DNA of 64,000 bases. It comes from Myxococcota bacterium. Lineage in GTDB: Bacteria; Myxococcota_A; UBA796; UBA2385. The stretch spans positions 1 through 64,000 of the forward strand of contig JAKLKF010000026.1 in the NCBI GenBank assembly GCA_023150805.1, in the 5' to 3' direction. The translations under genes were made by a program, and so were the position numbers. Below are positions 8,794 to 17,598 of the stretch, in pieces; the first letter of the stretch is position 1; each line of letters starts with the position of its first letter. The notes beneath the pieces are model-generated. The model saw only the letters and a list, made by a program, of their open reading frames with translations, was not told where the DNA came from and did no database searches.

Positions 8794-10012
8794 CGTCCGC
8801 CCGCCGCTCGGGCTGGTGGAAGTAGCGGTACAGCGGCAGGGCGTCGTCGCCGTGGCAGGCGGCGCAGGCGTCCTCCCAGCCGCCGCGGCGCAGGTTGTCC
8901 CGGTTCTTGTCGGACTCGGGTCCGTGCGTCACGTGGCAGGTCGAGCAGGTGAGGTCGCCGTTCTGCCCGGTGGGGAGCTGCTCGCCGGTGGCGCTGTAGA
9001 GGACCAGGCCGGCCAGCGGGGTCCAGCGCTTGCCCTGCAGGTCGAAGACCGGGGTCGGGTGCTCGTACTCGATGACGCGGCTGGCGTCGCCCTGGCCGAC
9101 CTTCTCGCCGTGGCAGGCCAGGCAGGCCTGGCTGACCGGGTTGACGTCGAGCGCCGCGGCGGCGCCGCTGTCCATGGGCGAGGCGCCGTGCGCCGGGTGG
9201 CAGGTCTGGCAGGTCGCGTCGCCGTGGCCGCCGCGGGCCTTGGCCGCCTGCTGCTCCTGGTGGCAGTCGGCGCAGCCGTCGCCCTGGACCTGGGGCGCGT
9301 GGCTGTCGTGGCAGGTCTCGCAGGCCACGGCCTTGCCCTCGTGCTGGATGCCGGCGACCGGGTGGCCCAGCTTGCCGGGGCTCAGCCCGGCCTTGGCGGC
9401 GGGGCGGCCCGGCGCGTGGCAGGCGTTGCAGCCCTCGGGGTCGCCGGCGCTGGCGCGGGTGGCGCGCCGCGAGGTGTCACCGACGCCGGGGTGCACGGCG
9501 TGGCACTCCAGGCAGGCGACCCCGGAGTGGCCCTCGCCCCGCACCGCGGTGAGGGCGCGGCCCTGGTCGCGGTGGCAGGAGGCGCAGCTCTCCTGGGCGC
9601 TCACGTCCTCGTGCGCCGCGTGGCAGCTCAGGCAGGTCATCGTGTCCTGGGCGCCGACCACTCGACCGCGGGCCTGCACGGCTCGCGCGCTGGCCCCGTC
9701 CAGGCGCACGCCCCAGGGGTGGCTGGCCTTGAGGTTGCGACCGAGCCCGGTGTGGCAGGTCAAGCAGCCCGAGGTCGCCGAGCCCGCCGTCAGCATCTGC
9801 TCGGGGCCGGCGCCGTGGGCGGTGTGGCAGTCCAGGCAGCCGACCTCGGTCACCGCCGGGTCGATGCCCGCGCGGCGGGCGGCGGCCGTGTCGATGTCGC
9901 CGGTGGGGTGCTCGGCGCGGGGGCTGCCCTGGGGAAGCAGGGCCAGGCCGGCCAGGGCCAGGGCGGCGGCGAGGGGCCAGGAGCCGCGGGGGCGGGGGGA
10001 GCGGGGGGTCAC
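8771..10012 (-). CDS. Dodecahaem c-type cytochrome
   Basis: 413 residues with a signal peptide (about 1-32) and 12 CXXCH haem-binding motifs: CLDCH, CLTCH, CLSCH, CASCH, CLECH, CNACH, CETCH, CADCH, CQTCH, CLACH, CSTCH and CAACH. Several are followed by AHG/AHE/THG, the pattern of the doubled-CXXCH family, where the downstream His is a distal haem ligand. No lipobox is seen, so it is predicted to be a soluble periplasmic or secreted electron carrier. It starts at GTG 10012 overlapping the stop of the NHL cytochrome by 4 bp and is the last gene of the nine-gene cluster. No catalytic domain is visible. Confidence 0.92.
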   Translation of the reverse strand: MTPRSPRPRGSWPLAAALALAGLALLPQGSPRAEHPTGDIDTAAARRAGIDPAVTEVGCLDCHTAHGAGPEQMLTAGSATSGCLTCHTGLGRNLKASHPWGVRLDGASARAVQARGRVVGAQDTMTCLSCHAAHEDVSAQESCASCHRDQGRALTAVRGEGHSGVACLECHAVHPGVGDTSRRATRASAGDPEGCNACHAPGRPAAKAGLSPGKLGHPVAGIQHEGKAVACETCHDSHAPQVQGDGCADCHQEQQAAKARGGHGDATCQTCHPAHGASPMDSGAAAALDVNPVSQACLACHGEKVGQGDASRVIEYEHPTPVFDLQGKRWTPLAGLVLYSATGEQLPTGQNGDLTCSTCHVTHGPESDKNRDNLRRGGWEDACAACHGDDALPLYRYFHQPERRADVRTPTGG

Positions 10013-11367
10013 TTGCCGCCTCCCTTCTGCATGTCGCCGTGGCAGGCCACGCACAGCTCCTCGATGTCGTCCTCGACCCGCACCATCAGCGCGTCCCGGT
10101 GCACCTGGCCCGAGCCGCCCTCGGTGTGGGCCGAGTGGCAGGTCCGGCAGGCCATGGCGCCGTCGACCAGGGGCAGGTGGTCGGGCACCGTCATGTCGTC
10201 GGGGATGGGCTCGCCCAGCGGGTGGCCGTGCATCGCCCACACCGCCTTGCGGGAGTCCATGACCGAGCCGTCGTGGCAGGACAGGCAGGCACCCTCGGTG
10301 CTGACGTAGGGCTCGGACTTGGGGTTGGGGGGCAGGCTGGTCAGCAGGTCCGCAGCGCCCCGGGACAGGGCGGGGATCATCTCGAGGTGGCACATGCTGC
10401 ACGCCTGGTTCTCGGTGCCTTCGGCGCCGATGACGCTGGCGACGGGCGCCTCGTAGGGCTGGCCCACCTTGGTGCCGATCGACAGCTCGGTGACGCGGTG
10501 GGCGGTCAGCTCCACGACGAAGAGGCGATCCCCTCGCACCGCCAGGCCGGTGGGTCCCTCGAGGTGCAGGATGCGCCCCTGCTCGTCGCGCAGCACGTCG
10601 AGCAGCTTCCCGCCGGGGCTGAAGGCCTGGATGACGCCCAGGGTGCTGTCGCTCACCCACACCCGGTCGCCCTGGACCGCCACTCCCTTGGGGCGGAAGA
10701 CCTGGCCGGGCTGCACGCCGAAGCGGCCGATGGGTCGCCGCGCCTCACCCTCGGCCGACCAGCCGACGATGCGCGCGCCGATGGCGTCGCTCACCCAGGC
10801 GCCACCGTCGTCGTCCACGCCGACCATGAAGGGGTGGCGCAGCTGCCCCAGGCCTTCGCCATAGCTGCCCATGACGGCCCAGATCCCGGCGTCGACCTCG
10901 CCCCGCAGCACGCGGTGCTGCTCGTTGTCGACCAGCCACAACAGGTCGCCGTCGGGCGAGACGCCCACGCCGGTCAGGTCCAGGCCGGGCAGGAGCGCCA
11001 GGTCGATGGGCAGCTCGCCCTGGTCGCCGGGGCCCGGGCCGAGCCACACCACCCGCGCGTGGTCGCTGTCGGCGATCCAGAGCCGCCCGGCCTCGTCGGC
11101 GGCGACGGCGGTGGGGTTGGACAGCGGCTGGCCGGCGACGGCCTCGATGCTGCGCACCAGCCCGCCGCTGGCGTCGAACTCCAGGACGCGGTCGCTGACG
11201 CCGTCGGCCACCCAGACCTGCCCCGAGGGGCCGGCGGCGACGGCGGTGGGCATGGTCATCGGGTCCAGCGCGGGCGCCTGGTAGACCTGGACGGTCGAGC
11301 CGACCAGGATCTGCGCGGAGGCCCAGGCCGGCGCGACCAGGCCGCAGGCCAGGATCAGGGGGGACAT
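10009..11367 (-). CDS. NHL-repeat beta-propeller fused to tetrahaem cytochrome c
   Basis: 452 residues. After a signal peptide (MSPLILACGLVAPAWASA), residues about 30-300 form repeated blades of NHL type: NPTAVAADEAGRLWIADSDH, HPFMVGVDDDGGAWVSD, RPKGVAVQGDRVWVSDS and similar, probably a six-bladed propeller. The C-terminal part (about 320-452) has four haem motifs: CSMCH, CLSCH, CRTCH and CVACH. The start ATG 11367 overlaps the previous stop (TGATG). NHL propellers usually serve as protein-protein docking platforms, so it may position a haem module on a partner in this cluster; that is inference. Confidence 0.9.
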   Translation of the reverse strand: MSPLILACGLVAPAWASAQILVGSTVQVYQAPALDPMTMPTAVAAGPSGQVWVADGVSDRVLEFDASGGLVRSIEAVAGQPLSNPTAVAADEAGRLWIADSDHARVVWLGPGPGDQGELPIDLALLPGLDLTGVGVSPDGDLLWLVDNEQHRVLRGEVDAGIWAVMGSYGEGLGQLRHPFMVGVDDDGGAWVSDAIGARIVGWSAEGEARRPIGRFGVQPGQVFRPKGVAVQGDRVWVSDSTLGVIQAFSPGGKLLDVLRDEQGRILHLEGPTGLAVRGDRLFVVELTAHRVTELSIGTKVGQPYEAPVASVIGAEGTENQACSMCHLEMIPALSRGAADLLTSLPPNPKSEPYVSTEGACLSCHDGSVMDSRKAVWAMHGHPLGEPIPDDMTVPDHLPLVDGAMACRTCHSAHTEGGSGQVHRDALMVRVEDDIEELCVACHGDMQKGGGK

Positions 11368-14300
11368 CACCGCGGCTCCTCGGGCGCCGGCGCCTGCGTG
11401 CCCTCCGGCGCGGGAGGGGCCGGCAAGGGGGGCAGCAGCGAGGGGATGTAGAAGGGCTCGCCCTTCTCGACCGCCTCGGCCTGGCGCACGATGGTGTTGG
11501 ACAGCAGCGCGTTGGTGCGGGTCTCCGAGTAGGAGAGGGCGGCGAAGTCGATGCCCTCGGGCGCGTCGGCGTGGCAACGCGTGCACTGCACCTCGGGCCG
11601 CTTCAGGCCGGGGTGGCTCTCGGCGATCAGGCGGGTGCGCTCGGCCTCGGGCAGGTTGGCGCCGCCCTCGCGCAGGGCCTTGGCCGCGGTCCGCACCGCC
11701 TCGGTGGGGGCCCAGGTGGAGGCGTGGCTGCCGGGCAGGCCGATCTTGGCGCCGAACTCGCCGTGGCCGTGCAGGTGCACCTTGCGGCGCATCTGGTCGA
11801 CGTGGAGCGTGTGCACCGGGCCGCCGACCCGGCTGCTGGTCAGCTGCTGCCGCCAGTCCACCAGCTCGGGGTCGGCGCCGGCGTCGGCGATGGCCTCGTC
11901 CAGCAGGGCGACCAGGGCCTCGTTCTGGCGCGTGCGCTCCGCCAGGTCCTCGGCCAGGGGGACCTTCAGGGCGTCGGCCAGGCGCATGACGGCCGGCGCC
12001 TGCCGCTCGGCGCGACCCTGGGCCAGGGACACCCAGCGCAGCTCTGCCTTGTCGGGCTGCGTCTCCAGGTGGCAGACCTGGCAGTCGACGAAGGTGCTGT
12101 GCATGTTCAGCCAGGCACGGTCCTCCTTGCGCTCGCCATGCGGCAGGCTCTCGTGGCAACCCGAGCCGGCGCAGGTGTTGCCGGCGTCGGGGCGGTACCA
12201 GGTCGGGATCTGGTGGTAGTGCGCCAGGGGCCCGCGCTGGTAGCGGTCGCTGGCGCTGCCGCTGAGGGTGCCGCCCGTCGCCTGGCCCTCGGCCATCGCG
12301 ACCAGGGTGGGCTCGTCCAGGCGCAGGGGCAGCTTCTCGACCTCGACGCCGGGCAGCTCGCCCATGGTCTGGTCGTAGAGGTAGTTGGCGGACCAGGCGC
12401 CCAGCAGGGCGACCGGCGCGACCAGGAACAGGGCGTAGCTACGCTTGATGGCCGACTGCAGCAGGGTCGGGTGGTGGACGTGGACCTTCTCGGGGTCGAT
12501 GTCCAGGCTGCGGGCGACGGACTCGAGGTGGCCGATGTGGTTCTCGGCCATCTCGTGGGCGGGCATCTGCCCGGTGATGGCGGCCAGGGACAGCGGGAAG
12601 GCCGCCGGCGCCAGGATCACGGCGTAGAGGTGCGCGATGACGATGTACATCATCGCCAGGAAGGCCTCGTAGCTGTGCACGATGATGGCGAAGTTCAGCG
12701 CGCGGCCGCCCAGGACGGCGGGGACCCAGTCCGTCCACCACATCATCAGGCCCGACAGGCCGATGATGCCCATTCCCCAGAACACGGCCCAGTACTCGAT
12801 CTTCTGGGAGAAGTGGTACTTGCCGCGGGCGGGCCGCTCATTGCGCAGGCCCAGCAGGTACATGTACATCTGGGTGAACTGCTTGACGTCGGTCGGCGTC
12901 GGCAGCATCGGCATGGACAGGGCCGTGTCCTTGAGCAGCAGGACCAGGGAGCGCCCGGGCTGCGCGGCCTTGTGCTCCTGGAACAGCTTGTAGGCCTGCA
13001 CCCCCAGGTAGAGCAGGTGGAAGCCGAAGACGATGAACATGCCCACGCCCGAGGCGCGGTGGATCACCCGCAGGGCCGCGATGCCGCCCATGGCGTTGGC
13101 GATGAACTCCGAGACCGGGTGCCAGGCGAAGCGCATCGGCATGCCGGTCAGCACGAGCATGCCGAAGGTCACGACCAGCAGCCAGTGCTGGATGCGCTGG
13201 CCGATGGTCATGCGCTCGATGAGCTTGCGGCCCTTCGCGGTCTCCTGGATGGCGTGCACCAGGGAGACGCGGCGCAGCTCGACGGGATCGTGGCGGCGGA
13301 CGATGGTGTTGACGAGCTCGAGGATCGCCAGGCCGAAGTAGGTCGACAGCTCGAAGGCGATCAGCGCCACGAAGGCGACGATCAGCCAGTACTCGATGGT
13401 GCGGGCGGCGGGGTCGACCCGCAGGTGCACGGCGGCGTCCGTCAGCTCGGGCGCGGCGTTGGGGTGGCAGCCCGAGGTCCGGCAGGTCAGGCCGAGGTTC
13501 GCCTCGTTGGTCATCGAGGTGGCGTCGTCCCCGGGCAGCATCCCGTGGGCGTTGCCGTCCTCGGCGGCGTGGCAGTCCAGGCAGGTCGCGGTCTCGCCGC
13601 TGCCCAGCAGGCTGGCCTTGCCGTGGAAGCTGTGCAGGTAGCTGGTGACCGCGTCGTGCTGCTCCATGTCGGCGAGCAGCGCCTCGTCGCTGTGGCAGGC
13701 CGCGCAGACCTGGGCGCTCTGCAGGACCGGGCGCGCCGGCTCCAGCCGGGCAGCGGTGTGCTGCACGAAGTAGTCGGCGTCGACCGGCAGCTCTTCGTCG
13801 TGGCAGGTGTCGCAGCGGGTCGTCAGCTCGCTGCCGCGGTGGGCGTACTTGCCCTCGGGCAGGGCGGCGAAGACCGGCTCGTCGTGGCAGTACAGGCAGG
13901 AGGACTGGCCCTCCCGCAGCGGGTCCACGGCGAAGGGCAGCTCGCCCATCGCCTCGGAGCTGTGGACCGAGGCCTCCATGCGCTTGCTGACGCCCTGGTG
14001 GCTGAAGTGCACGTTGGCGCCGGCCGAGGTGACCAGGTGGCAGGCCTGGGTGCAGTCCACGGGTCCGACCTCGTCGTGCGGGACCTTCTCCAGGCCGTCG
14101 CCGGAGTGGCACTGGGTGCACTCCAGGCGGGCGTGGGGCCCCTCGGCGTCGAGGTAGTAGCGCTCGCTCGTGAAGTAGAGGTGGATCTCTCCGTCCTCGT
14201 GGTCCACGCGGCCCAGGCCGGGGAAGCGGTGGCAGGAGAGGCAGCCCTCCGTGCTTCCGACTTGCTGGCTGCCGACCGCCTCCGGCGGGGTGTTGGTCTC

Positions 14301-14426
14301 GGCCCCGGCAGGCGAGGGGGCCGCCGCCGGATCCTGGGCGGACGCGGCGCCCCCCGAGAGCAGGGACGTCAGCAACAACCCCGCGAGGAGCGTCACCTTC
14401 GGGCTTGTGAGGGCCGGGCTCATCAT
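11367..14426 (-). CDS. Multihaem cytochrome c / cytochrome b fusion (quinone oxidoreductase candidate)
   Basis: 1019 residues in three parts. After a signal peptide (about 1-30), residues 60-320 carry eight c-haem sites: CLSCH, CTQCH, CTQACH (CX3CH), CLYCH, CDTCH, CAACH, CLDCH and CRTSGCH (CX4CH). Residues about 343-690 hold roughly six membrane helices with His in IQHW, RVIHR, FGFHLL, IVHSYE and IAHLY, typical of the FdnI/HydC-like cytochrome b fold that binds two b haems and quinone. Residues 750-950 add three c sites: CAGSGCH (CX4CH), CQVCH and CTRCH. The order resembles Geobacter CbcL, but the C-terminal haem domain is extra. It would exchange electrons between the quinone pool and periplasmic cytochromes; direction unknown. 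Confidence 0.88.
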   Translation of the reverse strand: MMSPALTSPKVTLLAGLLLTSLLSGGAASAQDPAAAPSPAGAETNTPPEAVGSQQVGSTEGCLSCHRFPGLGRVDHEDGEIHLYFTSERYYLDAEGPHARLECTQCHSGDGLEKVPHDEVGPVDCTQACHLVTSAGANVHFSHQGVSKRMEASVHSSEAMGELPFAVDPLREGQSSCLYCHDEPVFAALPEGKYAHRGSELTTRCDTCHDEELPVDADYFVQHTAARLEPARPVLQSAQVCAACHSDEALLADMEQHDAVTSYLHSFHGKASLLGSGETATCLDCHAAEDGNAHGMLPGDDATSMTNEANLGLTCRTSGCHPNAAPELTDAAVHLRVDPAARTIEYWLIVAFVALIAFELSTYFGLAILELVNTIVRRHDPVELRRVSLVHAIQETAKGRKLIERMTIGQRIQHWLLVVTFGMLVLTGMPMRFAWHPVSEFIANAMGGIAALRVIHRASGVGMFIVFGFHLLYLGVQAYKLFQEHKAAQPGRSLVLLLKDTALSMPMLPTPTDVKQFTQMYMYLLGLRNERPARGKYHFSQKIEYWAVFWGMGIIGLSGLMMWWTDWVPAVLGGRALNFAIIVHSYEAFLAMMYIVIAHLYAVILAPAAFPLSLAAITGQMPAHEMAENHIGHLESVARSLDIDPEKVHVHHPTLLQSAIKRSYALFLVAPVALLGAWSANYLYDQTMGELPGVEVEKLPLRLDEPTLVAMAEGQATGGTLSGSASDRYQRGPLAHYHQIPTWYRPDAGNTCAGSGCHESLPHGERKEDRAWLNMHSTFVDCQVCHLETQPDKAELRWVSLAQGRAERQAPAVMRLADALKVPLAEDLAERTRQNEALVALLDEAIADAGADPELVDWRQQLTSSRVGGPVHTLHVDQMRRKVHLHGHGEFGAKIGLPGSHASTWAPTEAVRTAAKALREGGANLPEAERTRLIAESHPGLKRPEVQCTRCHADAPEGIDFAALSYSETRTNALLSNTIVRQAEAVEKGEPFYIPSLLPPLPAPPAPEGTQAPAPEEPR

Positions 14427-14454
14427 CTCACTCCGTTTCGGATGCGGGTCGCGC

Positions 14455-15354
14455 TCAGGGGCCGTTGCCGTGGCAGGCCATGCAGAGGGCGCCGTCTTCG
14501 GTCGGTAGCGCCAGCAGCGGATCGGGGCGGTCGGCGTCGTCGGAGCCCGGCCAGCGCGCCTCGGCGGGCACCAGGCCGCTCCAGTCCTCGTCGAGCGCCC
14601 GCTCCCGCAGGGCCTCGGCCACCACGCGCTCCCCCTGCCAGCGTCGGCCCAGCTTGTAGCCGCCCTGCAGCGGCGGCCCGTGCACGTCGTGGCAGGTCCA
14701 GCAGGCCACGCTGTCGTCGGTGTCCAGCGGCAGCGCGGCCGGCAGGCGGGCCTTCATCTCGGCGCTGAGCACCTTGCCCATGTGGGTGCTGGCCCCCAGG
14801 TGCGGGTCCCGGGTGTGGCAGGTGTCACAGGCCTCGATCGCCGCGGATCGCAGGCGCGCCGCCTGGGGCGGGGCGCCGGGGTCGGGGTTGGTGCGGTGGC
14901 AGGCCGTGCAGGTCTCGTCCTCGGGAGACCAGGGCGCCTGGGGATGGTGGGGGTTGGACCGCGTGTAGGCCGTGCGCTCGTGGCAGGCGTAGCACAGGTC
15001 GGTCACCGGGCTGTAGGGGCCGCCGCGGTGGTAGGGCGGAGGCACCACCTCGTCCCCGCCGTGGGCCGGCTCGACGTGGCAGGTCCAGCAGGTGATCACG
15101 CCGCCGGTCAGCGGGAAGCGCTCGGGCACCGGCACGTCGACGCTGGGGACGTCGACCGGGTGCATGTCGGCGGTCGGGTGGCAGCTCCGGCAGTTCTCGA
15201 TGATCGGCTTGCCGCCGGTGACCTCGCCGTTGGTGACGACGTGGCAGGCGAAGCAGCCCTGGGGGGCACCGTGGGGGTTGTCGCGGGCCGAGGGCGTGCT
15301 CGGCTCCTTCGCGCCCAGCAGCAGCAGGGGAAACCAGGCCAACAGACCGATCAT
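14455..15354 (-). CDS. Octahaem c-type cytochrome
   Basis: 299 residues with an N-terminal hydrophobic export signal (MIGLLAWFPLLLLGAKE). Eight CXXCH motifs: CFACH, CRSCH, CWTCH, CYACH, CTACH, CDTCH, CWTCH and CMACH. The Trp within two motifs and His-rich spacing (NPHHPQ, DPHLGAST) offer distal ligands. ATG 15354 overlaps the stop of the dihaem lipoprotein by 4 bp. A 28-bp gap separates it from the cytochrome b fusion, the only non-overlapping junction in the cluster. It is predicted to be a periplasmic electron carrier, possibly held by its uncleaved N-terminal helix. No known octahaem enzyme signature (nitrite, hydroxylamine or tetrathionate reductase) was recognised. Confidence 0.88.
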   Translation of the reverse strand: MIGLLAWFPLLLLGAKEPSTPSARDNPHGAPQGCFACHVVTNGEVTGGKPIIENCRSCHPTADMHPVDVPSVDVPVPERFPLTGGVITCWTCHVEPAHGGDEVVPPPYHRGGPYSPVTDLCYACHERTAYTRSNPHHPQAPWSPEDETCTACHRTNPDPGAPPQAARLRSAAIEACDTCHTRDPHLGASTHMGKVLSAEMKARLPAALPLDTDDSVACWTCHDVHGPPLQGGYKLGRRWQGERVVAEALRERALDEDWSGLVPAEARWPGSDDADRPDPLLALPTEDGALCMACHGNGP

Positions 15355-15683
15355 CGCGACGCCTCCTCGCCGGTGTCGCCGACGGCCTCGCTGCCTTCCT
15401 CGCCCCCGTTCTCCCCGTGGCACCGCGCGCAGGAGGCCAGGCCCTGGGCCTCGACCTGCTCCTGCAGGCGGGCCAGGTCGACGTCCGGCGTGCAGCCGGT
15501 GCGGTGCAGCACCGCCTCGGCGTGGCAGGCGAAGCAGTCCTCCTGGCCCCAGCCGGCGCCGTGTTCGGCCTGGGTCACGACCAGGCCCTCTTCGCTGTCC
15601 AGCATCGAGCCGCCCTCGCAGACGTCCCGGGCCTGGCAGGCCCACAGCAGGGCCAGCACCTGGATGGCGGGCACCGTCACCAT
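15351..15683 (-). CDS. Dihaem cytochrome c lipoprotein
   Basis: 110 residues. MVTVPAIQVLALLWAC ends in a lipobox, so Cys16 is predicted to be lipidated. Two CXXCH motifs follow, CFACH (in QEDCFACHAEAV) and CARCH near the C-terminus, and two more Cys (DVCEGG, RTGCTPD) could form a disulfide. The tail is acidic. The start overlaps the stop of the heptahaem gene by 7 bp and the stop overlaps the octahaem start by 4 bp. It is small enough to be a relay between larger cytochromes. Confidence 0.82.
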   Translation of the reverse strand: MVTVPAIQVLALLWACQARDVCEGGSMLDSEEGLVVTQAEHGAGWGQEDCFACHAEAVLHRTGCTPDVDLARLQEQVEAQGLASCARCHGENGGEEGSEAVGDTGEEASR

Positions 15684-16300
15684 GGCCAGCCCCCTTCCTC
15701 GTGGCAGGTCATGCAGGTCTCGCCGGTGTGGCAGGAGCTGCAGGATCGCGGGTCCAGCCGCGCCTCGACCCCGTGGGTGCTGCGGAAGACCGGCGGGTGC
15801 GGGTTGTCGACGCCCGGCCCGCGCTCGTCGTGGCACTCGAAGCACTGGCTGGTCTCGTGGCAGTCCAGGCAGGAGCTGCGGAATGCCCGCGCCTCGACGG
15901 CGTGGGCGGTCTCCCAGCCCGCGCCGTGGTCGGCGGGCAGCAGGGCCTCGAGGTCGGCGTGGCAGGAGGCGCAGGCCGAGGGCGCCGCCCGCGGCGTGCG
16001 GGGCAGCTCCTGGCGGTGGCAGCCGTGGCAGGAGGAGATGGGACCGGGCAGGTCCACGCCGGGCGAGGCGACGCCTTCCTGGGCGGGGACCGCGACGCCG
16101 ATGGGGTGGCAGTCGCTGCACGAGACGCGGGCGGCCTCGAAGGCGCCGGCGTGCTGGGCGTGGTCGAAGGGCAGCGGCTCGTGCAGGGCCGGCGCCTCGT
16201 CCAGGGGAGGCGGCGTGCTGGCCAGCACGGCCGTGCCGCCGGCGAGACCGAGGCCCAGCGCGAGGGCAGGCGACAACAGGCGGGGCGAGCGGGCCGTCAC
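15677..16300 (-). CDS. Heptahaem periplasmic cytochrome c
   Basis: 207 residues with a signal peptide (about 1-28) starting at GTG 16300 (GTGA overlap with the barrel gene). Seven CXXCH motifs: CSDCH, CHGCH, CASCH, CLDCH, CFECH, CSSCH and CMTCH. The opening FDHAQHAG before the first motif is the typical distal-His pattern of class III/c7-type cytochromes. Immediately downstream of the outer-membrane barrel gene, it is the best candidate for the carrier that feeds the barrel from the periplasmic side, as MtrA does for MtrB, though it is smaller than MtrA. Confidence 0.87.
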   Translation of the reverse strand: MTARSPRLLSPALALGLGLAGGTAVLASTPPPLDEAPALHEPLPFDHAQHAGAFEAARVSCSDCHPIGVAVPAQEGVASPGVDLPGPISSCHGCHRQELPRTPRAAPSACASCHADLEALLPADHGAGWETAHAVEARAFRSSCLDCHETSQCFECHDERGPGVDNPHPPVFRSTHGVEARLDPRSCSSCHTGETCMTCHEEGGWPW

Positions 16301-17598
16301 GGCGAGTCCTCCGGCAGGGTGCCCAGGCGGCCGACCAGGCTGACGCCGCCGCGGACCCAGGGCTCCAGCACCCGGTCCGAGCCGGTCGCGGCCCAGCCCT
16401 GGAGCGAGACCTCCTGCAGGCCGCGCGCGGCGACGGGCAGGGCGCCCTCGGCGGTCAGCCGGCCCTCCCAGACGCCGGCCAGCGGCCCGGCCAGGGGCTG
16501 GAAGCGGAACCACCCGGCGTCGGCGCCGACCCGCAGGTGCCCGGCGTGCGCGCCGGCCTCGAGCACGCCGCCGCGGATCCAGGAGCTGTCCACCGCGGCG
16601 TGGATGGCCGCGGCGCCCAGCTCCAGGTGGTCGAGCAGGTGCGCCTGCGCGCCCAGGCGGGCCCGTCCGCCGGTCCCCGGCTGTGCGCCCTCGGGCAGCC
16701 AGGTCGGGCCGCCGCTGGCCAGGACGGTCACGTCGCCCAGGTGCAGGCGCCCCTCGGCCTCGACCGCGCCGTAGCCGTCGCCGGCCAGCCACTCGGTCGG
16801 GTCGGTCAGGGCGACGGGCGCGTAGGAGGCGGGCAGGCCCTCCCAGCGCGCGGTCGCCGACAGGTCGGCGTGGCGGCCCAGCGGGCTGCCCAGGCGGGCC
16901 GTCGCGCGGGCGTCGGGCAGGCCGCCATCGGCGTCGTCGCCTCCCGCCGAGGCGGCGTCCACCTCGGCCAGCAGCGCCAGCCGGGCGCCGTTGACCGCGC
17001 GCACCGCGCCGCTGCCGAAGAGGCGGTGGGCCAGGTCGGCCTGCCCCTCGTCCTCGGCCCAGCGGGCCTCGTAGCCCAGGCCCAGGTCGACCGCGCCCGA
17101 GGGCAGGGGCTGCCCGCGCAGCTCGCCGCCGAAGACGGCGGTGCTGCCGGTCTCCCAGGTCTCGGGGTGCCACAGGACGCCGCCCCACAGGCCGCCGTGC
17201 AGCCGCCGGTCGCTGCCCAGGTCCAGCGAGAGCCCGTCCAGGCGCATCGCGCCGCGGCTGTCCAGCCGGGTGACCCGGCCGGCCGCCAGGCTGTACCAGG
17301 CGCTGCGGTGCCGCAGCGACAGGCGGTACAGGTCGGGCTCGACCGGCTCGCCGTCCATGGCGGGGTCCCGCACGCCGCCCAGGGCGTCGAAGCGCCAGCC
17401 GCCGTCGACGCGGAGGTCCAGCCGCAGGGTCTGGCTGGCCCGCACCAGCCCGTCGCCCCGGTGGTCGGGCAGGGCCTCGGCCCGGCTCCAGCTCCACAGG
17501 CGCCAGTCGACGCGGTCGTCGCGGGCGTCGGCGGTGGTGATCGCGACCTCCTCGGCCCGGGCGGGGCCCGCGGCGAGGAGCAGGACGAGGGGGATCAC
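16297..17598 (-). CDS. Outer-membrane beta-barrel protein of the cytochrome cluster
   Basis: 433 residues with signal peptide MIPLVLLLAAGPARA. The rest is alternating hydrophobic/polar beta-strand sequence with Gly and aromatic girdles (YSLAAGRVTRLDSRGAMRLD, GGLWGGVLWHPETW), no long hydrophobic helix and no Cys at all. This is the composition of a porin-like barrel. It sits between lipoprotein cytochromes upstream and a heptahaem periplasmic cytochrome downstream, with GTGA overlaps on both sides, so it is likely the barrel of a porin-cytochrome conduit. I see no recognisable match to MtrB or OmbB; the CXXC near the N-terminus of MtrB is absent. Confidence 0.75.
   Translation of the reverse strand: MIPLVLLLAAGPARAEEVAITTADARDDRVDWRLWSWSRAEALPDHRGDGLVRASQTLRLDLRVDGGWRFDALGGVRDPAMDGEPVEPDLYRLSLRHRSAWYSLAAGRVTRLDSRGAMRLDGLSLDLGSDRRLHGGLWGGVLWHPETWETGSTAVFGGELRGQPLPSGAVDLGLGYEARWAEDEGQADLAHRLFGSGAVRAVNGARLALLAEVDAASAGGDDADGGLPDARATARLGSPLGRHADLSATARWEGLPASYAPVALTDPTEWLAGDGYGAVEAEGRLHLGDVTVLASGGPTWLPEGAQPGTGGRARLGAQAHLLDHLELGAAAIHAAVDSSWIRGGVLEAGAHAGHLRVGADAGWFRFQPLAGPLAGVWEGRLTAEGALPVAARGLQEVSLQGWAATGSDRVLEPWVRGGVSLVGRLGTLPEDSP

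Noticed and set aside
11571-14768. A 1065-codon plus-strand open frame across the cytochrome b fusion and octahaem genes
   Set aside because: It is antisense to genes with dense haem motifs and membrane helices; its own translation is Gly/Ala/Gln/His-rich with no domain. Long empty antisense frames are expected at this GC.
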